A DNA stretch of 64,000 bases from Neobacillus niacini (GCF_023715785.1 NZ_JAMBOX010000016.1:59113-123112); one strand, 5' to 3'; shown: positions 1 to 10,019, counted from the first letter of the stretch. Translations and numbers: made by a program. Notes: generated from the sequence alone by a model not told the origin.

Positions 1-96
1 CAGGGGGTCGTTCTCGTCATGATTATCATGGTGATAATTATCAACTTTATTACTGATCTAGTGTACGCCATCTTGGATCCTCGGATTGAATATTAG
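1..96 (+). CDS. ABC transporter permease, C-terminal end only (DppB-like)
   Basis: The window opens inside a gene. The last 31 codons read in frame to TAG and end in a hydrophobic helix followed by LVYAILDPRIEY, the usual C-terminus of dipeptide/oligopeptide/nickel ABC permeases of the DppB type. The next gene is a DppC-type permease 16 bases downstream, so this is the partner inner-membrane subunit of the same importer. The 5' part, and presumably the substrate-binding protein gene, lie outside the window. Confidence 0.8.
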   Translation, partial: QGVVLVMIIMVIIINFITDLVYAILDPRIEY

Positions 97-112
97 GGAA
101 GGAGCAGGGAAA

Positions 113-952
113 ATGAGTTTTGGAACAATTTTTAAACGTTTAATGGCAGAACGTCTTGCATTTTTTAGCTTCATTTTTTTAATGGTGCTTGTCATTATTT
201 CAATCACTGCTCCTTTCATCGTGCCTCACGATCCGTTGAAACAGGACTTGATGAAAGTCATGCTTAGCCCTAGCAGCCAACACTGGTTAGGTACAGATGA
301 ACTCGGACGTGATATTTTCAGCCGATTGTTAATGGGGACAAAGGCGGCCATCCAAGCAGGGTTGGTTGCGATATTAATTCCGCTCTGTATAGGTGTTCCG
401 ATGGGAATTTTGTCAGGCTATTTAGGCGGGATCGTTGATGATATTTTGATGCGGATTGTTGACGGTATTATCGCCATTCCTGCTATTTTGCTCGCGCTTG
501 GGATTACAGGTGCTCTGGGTATTAGTTTATGGAACGCCATGATTGCCATCGGCATCGTTTTCACACCGCAATTCGCAAGGCTTGCAAGGGGACAAACATT
601 GCAAATCCGTTCAGAGCCTTATGTTGAAGCAGCAAAAATCTCAGGTGCTGGCGCAGGCTTGATCATGCTAAAACATATTATCCCGAACATCACTCCTCCA
701 ATCGTTGTACAAGCATCATTTAATTTAAGCTATGCGATTCTGGTTGAAGCTTCTCTTAGTTTCCTTGGAATGGGAGCAAAGTCTCCGCAGATTAGTTGGG
801 GAAATATGATTCAACAAGCCTACAGTATGATTAACATGAATGCGTGGATGATTATTTATCCTGGTCTGGCTATTATGCTGACGGTATTGGCTGGCAATTT
901 CCTCGGAGATGGACTTCGTGCAGCGCTTGATCCAAAGTATAAAAAAGCTTAA
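113..952 (+). CDS. Dipeptide/oligopeptide-type ABC transporter permease (DppC-like)
   Basis: This membrane subunit of about 279 residues belongs to a Dpp/Opp/Nik importer. It has an N-terminal helix, the family motif LGTDELGRDIFSR near residues 59-71, several further membrane helices, and the EAA loop (EAAKISGAGAG, from about residue 172) that docks to the ATPases. A TTG further upstream is in frame, but the ATG at 113 has the good site GGAAGGAG and avoids overlap with the preceding permease. Two ATPases follow directly. The cargo cannot be read from the sequence. An acyl-CoA ligase behind the transporter suggests an organic acid or acyl compound rather than a nutritional peptide. Confidence 0.9.
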   Translation: MSFGTIFKRLMAERLAFFSFIFLMVLVIISITAPFIVPHDPLKQDLMKVMLSPSSQHWLGTDELGRDIFSRLLMGTKAAIQAGLVAILIPLCIGVPMGILSGYLGGIVDDILMRIVDGIIAIPAILLALGITGALGISLWNAMIAIGIVFTPQFARLARGQTLQIRSEPYVEAAKISGAGAGLIMLKHIIPNITPPIVVQASFNLSYAILVEASLSFLGMGAKSPQISWGNMIQQAYSMINMNAWMIIYPGLAIMLTVLAGNFLGDGLRAALDPKYKKA

Positions 953-970
953 TAAAGGGAGGTCGAAAGC

Positions 971-2002
971 ATGAGTTCGAAAGAAGCGCCATTACTTGAG
1001 GTGAAAAATCTACAAACCTTCATTCCAACACCGAAAGGCGAAATCAAACCTGTTAACGGTGTTTCATTCTCTATCAATAAAGGGGAAATTGTCGCATTAG
1101 TGGGCGAGTCGGGAAGCGGAAAAAGCGTTTCCTCCCTCTCAATCATGGGACTCAACGCTAGTGCGATTCAATATAAACCAGAAAGCAGCATTTACTTCAA
1201 AGATAAAGATTTATTGAGATTAAAAGAAAAGGAAATGAGGAAAATTCGCGGCAACGAAATAGCTATGATTTTCCAGGATCCAATGTTTTCCCTTAATCCT
1301 GTCCATACCATTGGCAAACAAATTGCCGAATCAATCGTTTTGCATAAAAAAGTGAAATATAAAGAAGCCCTTGAAACAGCACTCGATTTATTAAATAAAG
1401 TCGGTATCCCCGATGCAAAGCGGCGCCTCAATGACTACCCACATCAAATGTCCGGTGGAATGAGGCAAAGAGTAATGATTGCAATGGCACTTGCTTGTGA
1501 TCCACAGCTCCTTATTGCCGATGAACCGACTACGGCACTTGATGTGACGATTCAGGCACAAATTTTAAACCTATTGCGCAAGTTACAGAGGGAAACGGGC
1601 ATTTCCATTCTCCTAATTACGCATGACCTCGGTGTTGTAGCCGAAATGGCTGATCGCGTCTTAGTCATGTATTGCGGAAAGATTGTCGAAGAAGGAACGG
1701 TAGATGACATCTTTGAAAATGCTCTTCACCCGTATACAAAAGGATTAATGGCCAGCGTACCTGAGTTATACGGCCCTTCTAAAGAGAAATTAGACACCAT
1801 TCCCGGTGTTGTTCCGAACCCACTTGAGTTGCCAACAGGTTGCAATTTCGTGACACGATGCAGCTACGCAACAAAAAAATGCAGTCAAACTGCACCAACA
1901 TTGCTTCAACATCCTTCAGGGAACAGGGTTTCTTGTTGGAATCCGTTTGGAAAGGAAGGGGAGACTGCACAATATGAAACAGCAGCCACTAGTATCACTT
2001 AA
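971..2002 (+). CDS. ABC transporter ATP-binding protein (DppD-like)
   Basis: This is the first of two cytoplasmic ATPases of the importer, 343 residues long. Walker A is GESGSGKS at residues 45-52, the signature is MSGGMRQRV, and Walker B is LLIADEPTTALD. The C-terminal oligopeptide-transporter extension has the family's cysteine pattern (CNF..RCSYATKKC...CW). Length and layout are normal for DppD/OppD. Its 3' end overlaps the start of the DppF-like gene by 29 bases, so the two are probably translationally coupled. Confidence 0.93.
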   Translation: MSSKEAPLLEVKNLQTFIPTPKGEIKPVNGVSFSINKGEIVALVGESGSGKSVSSLSIMGLNASAIQYKPESSIYFKDKDLLRLKEKEMRKIRGNEIAMIFQDPMFSLNPVHTIGKQIAESIVLHKKVKYKEALETALDLLNKVGIPDAKRRLNDYPHQMSGGMRQRVMIAMALACDPQLLIADEPTTALDVTIQAQILNLLRKLQRETGISILLITHDLGVVAEMADRVLVMYCGKIVEEGTVDDIFENALHPYTKGLMASVPELYGPSKEKLDTIPGVVPNPLELPTGCNFVTRCSYATKKCSQTAPTLLQHPSGNRVSCWNPFGKEGETAQYETAATSIT

Positions 2003-2957
2003 AGACATTAAAAAGTACTATCCTGTTGGAAGCGGACTTTTTGGGAAGAAGGATCATTTTGTGAAAGCCGTTGATGGTGTAAGCCTTGACATTTATCCTG
2101 GAGAAACCGTTGGTTTGGTTGGTGAATCAGGCTGTGGGAAATCGACGACAGGCAGAATGGTCGTAGGACTGACAGATCCGACAGGTGGCGAAATCTATTT
2201 TGAAGGAAAAAAATTAAGTGAGTATAGAGCTAAAAAATCTTTAGGCAAGAACTTACAGATGATTTTTCAAGATCCGTACTCGTCGCTCAATCCGAGGATG
2301 ACGGTTGCAGATATTATTGCTGAACCGTTAGTCCTGCATAAAGAAGGTACCGCAAAAGAACGAAGGAAAAGGGTAGACGAACTACTAGAGAGAGTCGGGC
2401 TTCATTCCTACCATGGCAGCCGCTATCCAATTGAATTCTCAGGGGGACAAAGACAAAGGATTGGCATCGCAAGAGCACTAGCTTTACAGCCTAAGCTCAT
2501 TGTGTGTGATGAACCAGTCTCAGCTCTTGACGTATCCATTCAAGCCCAAATCTTAAATCTATTAAAAGAAATTCAAAAAGATATGGGCTTATCCTATCTC
2601 TTTATTGCTCATGGTATTCAAGCCGTTAAACATATTAGCGACAAAATTGCGGTCATGTATCTTGGGAAAATTATTGAATTTTCAAATAAGGAAGAATTGT
2701 TTGAGAATCCGCGTCATCCGTATACAAAAGCATTGTTGTCAGCCGTTCCTCATCCAAATCCGAAAATGCGGGACCGCGAAAGAATTATTTTACAAGGTGA
2801 CTTGCCAAGCCCTGCAAATCCTCCAGCAGGCTGCAGCTTCCATACACGCTGTCCAGTGGCAATGGAACAATGCAGGAGTATTGATCCGAAATTACTGCCT
2901 ACTTCTGAACAAAGTCTGACAGCGTGTTTATTATTCGAGGCAAAAGTAGCGAATTAG
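1974..2957 (+). CDS. ABC transporter ATP-binding protein (DppF-like)
   Basis: This is the second ATPase of the importer, about 327 residues. It has Walker A GESGCGKS, signature FSGGQRQRIGIARAL, Walker B VCDEPVSALD, and the C-terminal extension with CSFHTRCPVAMEQC. The start is the ATG at 1974 inside the end of the preceding gene, with GGAAGGGGAG upstream. An in-frame start at 1947 has no comparable site. One oddity is IAHGIQAVKHI after the D-loop, where DppF proteins normally read ISHDLxVVxHI: the H-loop histidine is kept but the next residue is Gly instead of Asp. Confidence 0.92.
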   Translation: MKQQPLVSLKDIKKYYPVGSGLFGKKDHFVKAVDGVSLDIYPGETVGLVGESGCGKSTTGRMVVGLTDPTGGEIYFEGKKLSEYRAKKSLGKNLQMIFQDPYSSLNPRMTVADIIAEPLVLHKEGTAKERRKRVDELLERVGLHSYHGSRYPIEFSGGQRQRIGIARALALQPKLIVCDEPVSALDVSIQAQILNLLKEIQKDMGLSYLFIAHGIQAVKHISDKIAVMYLGKIIEFSNKEELFENPRHPYTKALLSAVPHPNPKMRDRERIILQGDLPSPANPPAGCSFHTRCPVAMEQCRSIDPKLLPTSEQSLTACLLFEAKVAN

Positions 2958-2984
2958 AATAGGAAATGAATGGGGGAATGTACG

Positions 2985-4607
2985 ATGATGAATACACAAT
3001 TAACTATAGATTCACTATTGGAAAGAGCGGAGAAATACTTCCCGAAAAAACATGTTGTATCAAGAACATCCTCTGGAATTACGCGCTTGACCTATGCAGA
3101 AATCGGAAAGCGGACGAGAAGTTTATCAAGTGCACTCGAGAAGCTTGGAGTCGAACGCAGGGACAGGGTTGGAACTCTGGCATGGAATGACCATCGCCAT
3201 TTAGAAGCCTATTTTGCTATTCCGAGTATGGGCGCCGTTTTGCATACGATCAACATCAGGCTTTCACTAGAACACTTAACTTACATTATACAAAATGCGG
3301 AAGACAAAGTGTTGCTAATTGATGAAGGACTTGTCCCGCTGATTGAAAAGATTAAAGACGATATACCGTCAGTAAGGGCGTTCGTTATTTTAACCGACAA
3401 AATTCAACTGCCTGAAACGACACTTGAACCTGCATACCACTATGAAACGCTTGTTTCTGAAGGGAATGAAAATTACGAATATCCGACAGACATAGATGAG
3501 AATGAATCTGCAGGAATGTGTTACACATCAGCAACGACAGGGAATCCGAAAGGCGTTCTTTACACGCATCGCAGCATTGTACTTCATAGTTTGACAGTCG
3601 GTTTAGCAGACACATTGGCATTGTCTGAATCTGACGTTGCGATGCCCGTTGTTCCAATGTTTCATGTCAATGCGTGGGGTATACCATTTTCCGCCGCTTG
3701 GTTCGGAACAACACAGGTGCTTCCCGGTCCCAATTTCACACCGAAAGTACTTGCTGAATTGATTGATAGTGAACGAGTAACGATAACGGCAGGAGTGCCG
3801 ACCATCTGGCTCGGTCTACTAAATGAACTCGAGTCAGGAAATTATGACACACAAAGTTTGCGTGCAATCGTATGTGGCGGTTCAGCAGCTCCGAAAGGTC
3901 TGATTCGCAAGTATGAAGAAAAATACAACATTCCGTTCATTCATGCATATGGGATGACGGAAACCAGTCCAGTAGTGACGGTATCCCGATTAAAAAGCTA
4001 TCAGCAAGATTTGTCCTATGAAGAAAAGCTCGAAATTCGTTCAAAACAAGGTATACTCGTTCCAGGATTAAAAGCAAAAATCATCAATGACCGGGGAGAA
4101 GTGAAGCGAGACGGCAAAGATATGGGAGAATTGCTTCTTCGCGGTCCATGGATTACTGACAGTTATTTCAAAGAACCTGAAAAAACAGCTGAGGCGGTTA
4201 AGGAAGGCTGGCTGCATACAGGTGATATTGCAACGATTGATGAAGAAGGATTTATTAAGCTTGTCGACCGGACGAAGGACCTTGTGAAAAGCGGGGGGGA
4301 GTGGATTTCTTCCGTTGACCTTGAAAACGCGCTTATGGCTCATGAAGCTGTTTTTGAAGCAGCCGTTATTGCTGTTCCACATCCCCGGTGGCAAGAACGT
4401 CCAGTTGCTGTTGTCGTTTTAAAAGAGGATGCAAAAGATAAAGTGACAAAAGATGATTTGCTTGCCTTTTTGGCACCGCAGTTTGCAAATTGGTGGCTTC
4501 CGGATGATGTGATTTTTATGAAAGAACTCCCGAAAACATCTGTCGGCAAATTTTTAAAACGTAAATTGCGCGACCAACTCCAAGACCGATTCGTTGAATT
4601 AAAATAA
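2985..4607 (+). CDS. Acyl-CoA ligase (AMP-forming, long/medium-chain fatty acyl type)
   Basis: This ANL-superfamily enzyme of about 540 residues activates a carboxylic acid to its CoA thioester through an acyl-adenylate. The ATP-binding loop reads YTSATTGNPKGVLYTHRS, with Ala in place of the usual Gly. The adenylate motif is AYGMTETSP, followed by GWLHTGDIATIDEEG, the hinge VDRTKDLVKSGGEWIS and the C-terminal lysine in TSVGKFLKRKLRD. Two adjacent ATGs (2985, 2988) follow GGGGGAA at a suitable distance. The gene lies 27 bases after the importer, so the likely job is activating the imported acid or a breakdown product. Substrate chain length cannot be read from sequence. Confidence 0.9.
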   Translation: MMNTQLTIDSLLERAEKYFPKKHVVSRTSSGITRLTYAEIGKRTRSLSSALEKLGVERRDRVGTLAWNDHRHLEAYFAIPSMGAVLHTINIRLSLEHLTYIIQNAEDKVLLIDEGLVPLIEKIKDDIPSVRAFVILTDKIQLPETTLEPAYHYETLVSEGNENYEYPTDIDENESAGMCYTSATTGNPKGVLYTHRSIVLHSLTVGLADTLALSESDVAMPVVPMFHVNAWGIPFSAAWFGTTQVLPGPNFTPKVLAELIDSERVTITAGVPTIWLGLLNELESGNYDTQSLRAIVCGGSAAPKGLIRKYEEKYNIPFIHAYGMTETSPVVTVSRLKSYQQDLSYEEKLEIRSKQGILVPGLKAKIINDRGEVKRDGKDMGELLLRGPWITDSYFKEPEKTAEAVKEGWLHTGDIATIDEEGFIKLVDRTKDLVKSGGEWISSVDLENALMAHEAVFEAAVIAVPHPRWQERPVAVVVLKEDAKDKVTKDDLLAFLAPQFANWWLPDDVIFMKELPKTSVGKFLKRKLRDQLQDRFVELK

Positions 4608-4782
4608 TATAAAGAATATTCTTTCTTAGATGAGGGGGAAGAATTGTGATCCCCTCATTCATTTGTTTTACGTAAATGTAAGATTTCGAGTCATAATTAT
4701 TAATAGAAGGAAAAAAGGTCGATTTATCAAATTACTAGTGAGAGCTAAAAAAATTTGCAACTATGAGAGGAATGAATGGAAG

Positions 4783-6084
4783 ATGCCACAATCAGTTTCA
4801 GTAGCAGCACAAACCAAAAAAAGATACGGAATTGCTTTTACTCTATTTATCTTGTATTTAGTTGCCTATGTCGACAGGTCCAATATTACCATCCTTTTAG
4901 CAGACAAGCCTTTTACCGATGCCTTGGGCATTACGGGTGATTTCGCTGCCCAAGGGTTGTTAATGACGTTTTTTCTACTTCCATATGGTTTGGCTAACTT
5001 TGTTACTGGAGCAATTTCAGATAAGCTAGGGGCCAGGGTTATCCTTATTTTCTCCTGTATTTCCTGGGCTGTCATTATGATTTTTATGGGATTTACTTCT
5101 GCGTTTATCCTTATGCTTGTTTTTCGTGCAATTTTAGGATTTGCTGAATCCCCGCTTACTCCGACGACAGACCGACTGATCATGCGCTGGTTTCCGTCTT
5201 CAGAAAGAAACTTCGCTAACGCAATCTGGCTGGTTGGGCTTACGTTAGCTCCTGTCATTACCCTTCCATTATTAGGACAAATGACAGCTTCTCTAGGCTG
5301 GCAGGCTAATTTCTTTGTTTTTGGGATTCTCGGCTTGATTATTCCGATTGTCCTCATTTATCGCTATGTGTATGATAAACCTTCTGACCATCCATCCATA
5401 AGCAAATGGGAATTACAGCATATTGGGGAAGGATTAGAGGAAAAAAGCGATGCACAGGCTGAAAATAAACCTTCTGTTTGGAAACGCCATGATTACTGGT
5501 TTTTAGTTGTTGGCAACTGTCTTGGCAATGGGTTTATCTGGGGCCTCATTGCGTGGCTTCCAACTTATCTAACAAAAGAATTAGAAATTAGTTTTGTCAA
5601 AAGTAGCTTCTTGTCAGCATTACCCTGGATCTGCAGCGTTATTCTTATGCTGACGGTAAGTCCGCTGGCAGACCGTTTAAAAAATCGAAATTGGATATTA
5701 ATTGCGGTTCTTACTATAGCCTCTATTTTAATGTATGTAGTCACATTATTTCAAAATAGTACCCTCATCATTACGCTGCTCTCTTTAGCCACAGGAATCG
5801 TGTACATTGGTGCATTTGTAGGACATTCTGCACTGCAGAGGGTGGCGAATAGTTGGAATATCGCTACAGCTGGTGGAGTATTTAACGGAGTAGGATATAT
5901 TTGGGCTGCCATTGTCCCGTTAGTTATCGGCTTTATTGTAGATGCAACAGGTTCCTTTACAAGCGGGTTTCTCTTCCTTGTTGGCACTGGATTACTAGGA
6001 GCCATTGCCTATATTCCTGTTTATCTACAAGAATTAAAGGATAATAAACAAGTAATTTCTAAGGAACTTAATCATGTGAGTTAG
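4783..6084 (+). CDS. MFS transporter (anion:cation symporter-like)
   Basis: This 12-helix major facilitator carrier of about 433 residues resembles the ACS family, which imports organic anions such as glucarate, phthalate or hydroxy-phenyl acids with protons or sodium. Helix 1 ends in YVDRSNI, a family hallmark, and the loop 2-3 region reads GAISDKLGARV. Frame is open 150 bases upstream, but that part is basic and lacks a good start. The ATG at 4783 follows GAGAGGAATG and begins MPQSVSV. The gene stands about 170 bases after the ligase and may be a separate transcript. A carboxylate substrate is inferred from family and neighbours only. Confidence 0.85.
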   Translation: MPQSVSVAAQTKKRYGIAFTLFILYLVAYVDRSNITILLADKPFTDALGITGDFAAQGLLMTFFLLPYGLANFVTGAISDKLGARVILIFSCISWAVIMIFMGFTSAFILMLVFRAILGFAESPLTPTTDRLIMRWFPSSERNFANAIWLVGLTLAPVITLPLLGQMTASLGWQANFFVFGILGLIIPIVLIYRYVYDKPSDHPSISKWELQHIGEGLEEKSDAQAENKPSVWKRHDYWFLVVGNCLGNGFIWGLIAWLPTYLTKELEISFVKSSFLSALPWICSVILMLTVSPLADRLKNRNWILIAVLTIASILMYVVTLFQNSTLIITLLSLATGIVYIGAFVGHSALQRVANSWNIATAGGVFNGVGYIWAAIVPLVIGFIVDATGSFTSGFLFLVGTGLLGAIAYIPVYLQELKDNKQVISKELNHVS

Positions 6085-6438
6085 AAACTTTATGGATTAA
6101 CTCTTGATCAAAATTATTTTGGATTGTAAACAATATTCTATAGATTATACATATGGTTAATTCAAAGTAGAAACCGGAATTTTGTCCTTTGGCCTCTTCT
6201 GAAGCTGGGGATATTTTTTCGCTCAAAGCCAAGGATTCTGCACTTAAATAGCTCTCCTATTTTTTTACAGCATCGAAAAAGGTTTGGCCCGCGTCCTGTG
6301 GGCTATTATCATGGAAAGATACAGAAGAGGTTTCTGAACAAATAGATCTTTTTGTTAATTAAATTGTTAAAAGATAATGATGATGTCTTAGGCTATTTAC
6401 ATTTTAGATAAATAGGACTTAAATGAGGGGATTCCAGT
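6085..6438 (+). other. Intergenic region without a gene
   Basis: These 354 bases are AT-rich with stops in all frames. A short GCCC...GGGC hairpin lies around 6288-6304. I see no clear terminator with a T-tract and no strong promoter pair. The next gene has its own ribosome site, GAGGGG, just before 6439. Confidence 0.5.
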
Positions 6439-7656
6439 ATGTATGATTTTGCGATAATCGGCGGAGGAATTGTAGGGCTTTCAACTGGTATGGCTATTTA
6501 TCAACGGTTTCCAAATGCAAAAGTGGTTGTTATTGAGAAGGAAGCAGCTGTTGCCCAGCATCAAACAGGTCATAATAGCGGGGTCATACATTCAGGGATC
6601 TATTATAAACCTGGGAGTTATAAAGCACGTTTTGCCAGACACGGAAGTCAGTCCATGAGAGAATTCTGCCAGGTGCATGGCATTGAATACGATATATGCG
6701 GGAAAGTGATCGTAGCCACAAAAGAGGAAGAAATTCCGTTGCTAGAAAATTTATATAGACGCGGTTTGGACAATGGTTTAAGTGTACAAAGAATTGGAAA
6801 AGAGGAATTAAAGGAGATTGAACCACATGTAAATGGTTTTGGAGCGGTCCGTGTTCCTATGGCTGGGATTGTCAATTACCGTCAAGTAAGTGAAAAATTT
6901 GCTGAAATTATTAAAGTAAATGGCGGAGAAATTCAATTAAATACTAAGGTAGAAAAAATACATGAAAAAGCAGACCATGTGACCATTGAAACCAACCGTG
7001 GGACCATCAAGGCAAATATGATTATCAACTGTGCCGGGTTACATAGTGACCGTATCGCAGCTGTGACTGGCTACCAAACAGACATGAAAATCATCCCATT
7101 TCGTGGAGAATATTATAAATTAAAACCGGAAAAACAGTATTTAGTAAAAAACCTAATCTACCCTGTGCCAAATCCTAATTTTCCTTTTTTGGGTGTTCAT
7201 TTTACCCGGATGATTGATGGAGAAGTAGATGCGGGTCCAAATGCTGTATTAAGCTTTAAGCGGGAAGGCTACAAAAAAACAGATTTCAATGTGAAAGATC
7301 TTTCGGAGGTTTTAAGTTATAGCGGCTTCTGGAAGCTTGCAGGAAAGTATTTGAAAGAGGGAATGGAGGAATATGTCCGTTCGTTTAGCAAAAAACAATT
7401 TACAAAGAGTCTCCAGGAACTAATTCCGGAGATAAAGAAAGATGATTTAATCCCTGCGCCTGCAGGCGTCCGCGCCCAAGCATTGAAGTATGATGGAAAT
7501 ATGGTAGACGACTTTTATATTATTGAAGGAAAACGTTCCATCCATGTTTGTAATGCACCATCGCCTGCGGCAACAGCATCAATCGAAATTGGCAAAGAAG
7601 TAGTTAGGCGAATTCCTAAACAGACAAAATTAATAGAAACAGCACGTATTATATAA
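6439..7656 (+). CDS. lhgO: L-2-hydroxyglutarate oxidase-like FAD enzyme
   Basis: This 405-residue DAO-family flavoprotein oxidises L-2-hydroxyglutarate, or a related L-2-hydroxy acid, to the 2-oxo acid. The FAD dinucleotide fold is at the N-terminus (IIGGGIVGLSTG, residues 6-17), with the glutamate in VVIEKE. The family stretch HNSGVIHSGIYYKPGS follows, and the C-terminus carries PAPAGVRAQAL and NAPSPAATASIEIG. Length is normal for LhgO (about 400). It stands alone between two gene-poor regions. A 2-hydroxyacid role fits the D-2-hydroxyacid dehydrogenase and alkylmalate-like operon downstream, but a shared pathway is only inferred. Confidence 0.88.
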   Translation: MYDFAIIGGGIVGLSTGMAIYQRFPNAKVVVIEKEAAVAQHQTGHNSGVIHSGIYYKPGSYKARFARHGSQSMREFCQVHGIEYDICGKVIVATKEEEIPLLENLYRRGLDNGLSVQRIGKEELKEIEPHVNGFGAVRVPMAGIVNYRQVSEKFAEIIKVNGGEIQLNTKVEKIHEKADHVTIETNRGTIKANMIINCAGLHSDRIAAVTGYQTDMKIIPFRGEYYKLKPEKQYLVKNLIYPVPNPNFPFLGVHFTRMIDGEVDAGPNAVLSFKREGYKKTDFNVKDLSEVLSYSGFWKLAGKYLKEGMEEYVRSFSKKQFTKSLQELIPEIKKDDLIPAPAGVRAQALKYDGNMVDDFYIIEGKRSIHVCNAPSPAATASIEIGKEVVRRIPKQTKLIETARII

Positions 7657-8145
7657 CCCTTTAAAAGGCAATATCATTTGCCTCCCCTTTAAAGATCGTA
7701 TATTGTTAGACTGGACATTTGGCTGCGTGTTCACTCTTTAATTTTGTAAATAATTCTACACGGTCGGGAGGTCCACAGGCCCACCCGACTTTAGTCGACC
7801 CTTCCTCACATTCGGTTATGGGCATCCATCAATCAAAAACGATACGATACCGTCCTCTTAAACATATTGGTATTTAGTAGGTAGTGCCAGTTCCTAATCC
7901 TCTAAAATCCAATATGTTTTTGCCAGCCTAAAGCGACCGAAAGTTGACGGTATTGCCAGTCCACAATTGTCAAGAATACTGTCCTGATAAGTTCCATTAC
8001 AGTGCGGATTTGCTATATAGATGTCAACGCTAAGCTGAAATAACAGTTTCGATAAATAAGGGTAGGCAGTATTTAACAATTAAGACTTATGGTTTATAGA
8101 AGGGAATCAATTAAATATGTCTCATCCTTGATTTTGATGGAACGC

Positions 8146-8355
8146 CTATTTCCTTGGGTCGCTTTCATTACCGTAAGCGTCAATATGTCTATTTACTGCT
8201 TCTAGCTTATTTTCAGTTTTTGTTCCTTGAAAAGTATGTTTTCCTTCCACTTTTTTAAGCGGCTCGTTAAGCACTTTGAATTTTCCTTCTATGTACTGAA
8301 ATATCGTATAAAGACCAATTACAAAGATACTTGATTGAATAAGAGCCCCAAGCAC
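8146..8355 (-). CDS. Possible small membrane protein, unknown
   Basis: A 69-codon frame starts with GTG. It encodes one hydrophobic helix (SSIFVIGLYTIFQYI, about residues 8-22) followed by a charged tail with many Lys and Glu. A weak AGGTAG lies immediately upstream. I do not recognise the family. It sits in an eroded region, so it could be a chance frame or a remnant. Confidence 0.25.
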   Translation of the reverse strand: MLGALIQSSIFVIGLYTIFQYIEGKFKVLNEPLKKVEGKHTFQGTKTENKLEAVNRHIDAYGNESDPRK

Positions 8356-8869
8356 TCTACCTAACTAATTCTTTTCTTTTTATTCCGTGACAACCAAAGC
8401 TGTAAAACTTAGTAAACTATTACCTTGATCATGTCGGTCAATAACAGGGAAATTAATATTTTTCACACCATGAATAGTCATTGTGCATAATTAGTTTTCA
8501 TGTTTTTAACTATCAGGTTACATTTAGTTGAATTTTGATTGGAAACCTGGGGACAGTTCTTTTGGGTCTGCAAGTAGCCATTATCTTGCGGCCTAGAAAA
8601 AAATGACGGAGGGCATGGAGGGTGAAAAATAATGTTCGCCATACAATTATAGTGTTATATGGTTTTTTTTGTATCAATTACCCCTTGGAGGATTTAGTTC
8701 AAAAGAAGATGTGCCGGAGATAGACTGGTAAACATTATATATAATGATTTTTACGTATGAAACAGTATGGCAAAAGGGGCAGTGGGTTTGCCTATCTAAG
8801 AGTTTACGACAAAAATGAAGCAATAGGGAATGAAGGTATTAAATTAGATACAGTACGTATTTAGTTGAC

Positions 8870-8905
8870 GGGGAAGCTAAAGGGAGTAACGGGCTTCCCC
8901 TTTCT
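8870..8905 (+). terminator. Possible rho-independent terminator
   Basis: An 8-bp inverted repeat GGGGAAGC/GCTTCCCC (8870-8877 and 8893-8900) with a 15-base loop is followed by TTTCT on the plus strand. It follows the 35-codon frame at 8757-8864. The T-tract is short, so the call is weak. Confidence 0.35.
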
Positions 8906-9010
8906 ATCGGTCAATATTTCCGTCAGATCCAGGACAAATGATACCGTCAATTTCATGCCAAAATAGAACGTCAGCAAAAGCTTCCGTCCTATTTCATTTA
9001 TAAATAATAA

Positions 9011-9964
9011 TTATATTTTCACCTCGCATTCTGCTTCAGAACCCGACAGGACATTGATAATGTTCCTGGCTGTAATAAAACCAACCTCGACTAATGCTTC
9101 TTCCGAATATCCGGCGATGTGTGGAGTGGCAATGAAATTGTCTAACTCTAACAGTCTATTTTTTCCTAAAGGTTCCGATTGAAATACGTCCAGGGCAGCT
9201 CCTTTGATTTTATGAGAATAAAGCGCATCAAACAGGGCATTTTCATCTACAATGCCGCCCCGTGCTGTATTGATTAAAAATGCCCCTTTTTTCATTTGTG
9301 CAAATTCATTTTTTCCAATCAGAGATGCGGTTTTATTACTTAAATCTGTATGGATTGTAATAATGTCAGAGGATTCTAAGATTTCTTTAAAAGAGACATA
9401 CTTGGCTATATTTAATTCCTCTAAGGTGTGGTCTGGATAGAGATCAAAGGCAAGGATTTTCATGTTAAACCCTGCTGCTCTCCGAATCACTTCTTTTCCA
9501 ATTTTCCCGGTTCCAATTACTCCGAGGGTTTTACCGTAAATATCGTTTCCGATTATACTTTGCCAGTTTCCGCTCTTTACTAATTTACTAGATTGATCAA
9601 TCTTGCGAGAAATTGAAATCATGAGTCCGAAAACAAAATCAGCTACTGCGTGACGGTTTGCTCCTGGGGCATTTGCAACTACTATTCCTTTTTTTTGTGC
9701 AGCAATAATGTCAATATTATCAACACCTGCACCATGCTTTGCAATGACCTTCAAATTTGGAGCATGGGAAAGGACCTCATCAGTTATATGTTCAAAACCG
9801 ACAATTAATCCATGCGCATTTCTTAGTTCTTCTTTGAATTCAGTTGCAAAACCGGGATTTTGGTTTGACAAAAAAATGATTTCACAATGGTTATTCCTTA
9901 GTAAATCAAGTGGTTCCTTTGAATATTTCCCAAAAGTGGGGGAGGTAGAAATGATTTTATACAT
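9011..9964 (-). CDS. D-2-hydroxyacid dehydrogenase (NAD-dependent, SerA-like)
   Basis: This 317-residue cytoplasmic enzyme interconverts a D-2-hydroxy acid and its 2-oxo acid. The catalytic arginine lies in INTARGGIVDE, the NAD fold is GVIGTGKIGKEVI, and the acid/histidine pair is in DVFQSEPL and TPHIAGYS. It is shorter than full phosphoglycerate dehydrogenase and has no ACT domain, so a catabolic dehydrogenase is likelier than serine synthesis. It lies 55 bases downstream of the TetR gene on the same strand, probably co-transcribed with it and divergent from the hydro-lyase/Liv operon. Its substrate may be an intermediate of that operon's pathway. Confidence 0.9.
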   Translation of the reverse strand: MYKIISTSPTFGKYSKEPLDLLRNNHCEIIFLSNQNPGFATEFKEELRNAHGLIVGFEHITDEVLSHAPNLKVIAKHGAGVDNIDIIAAQKKGIVVANAPGANRHAVADFVFGLMISISRKIDQSSKLVKSGNWQSIIGNDIYGKTLGVIGTGKIGKEVIRRAAGFNMKILAFDLYPDHTLEELNIAKYVSFKEILESSDIITIHTDLSNKTASLIGKNEFAQMKKGAFLINTARGGIVDENALFDALYSHKIKGAALDVFQSEPLGKNRLLELDNFIATPHIAGYSEEALVEVGFITARNIINVLSGSEAECEVKI

Positions 9965-10019
9965 TACGGTTCACTCCAATTTATAATATGGAAAATGCCC
10001 AATTAGTTGTATCAATTTC

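Larger units (their letters stand above)
7657..9010. other. Gene-poor, probably eroded intergenic region
   Basis: More than 1.3 kb holds no convincing full gene. A GTCGGG...CCCGAC hairpin lies near 7763-7789. A weak minus-strand membrane-protein frame is listed separately. A 35-codon plus-strand frame at 8757-8864 (starts MKQYGKRGSGFAYLRVYD) ends just before a terminator-like hairpin and may be the tail of a lost gene. I could not assign any fragment to a family. The look is that of decayed genes between catabolic modules. Confidence 0.5.

Noticed and set aside
4866..5357. 163-codon open frame on the minus strand inside the MFS gene
   Set aside because: It lies antisense to a clearly coding gene, has no ribosome site and shows no family motif. 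It is a shadow of the codon pattern.
7894..8079. 61-codon minus-strand frame in the eroded region
   Set aside because: Considered as a transposase or recombinase remnant (LDNCGLAIPSTFGRFRLA), but no family motif could be recognised and no ribosome site is present.
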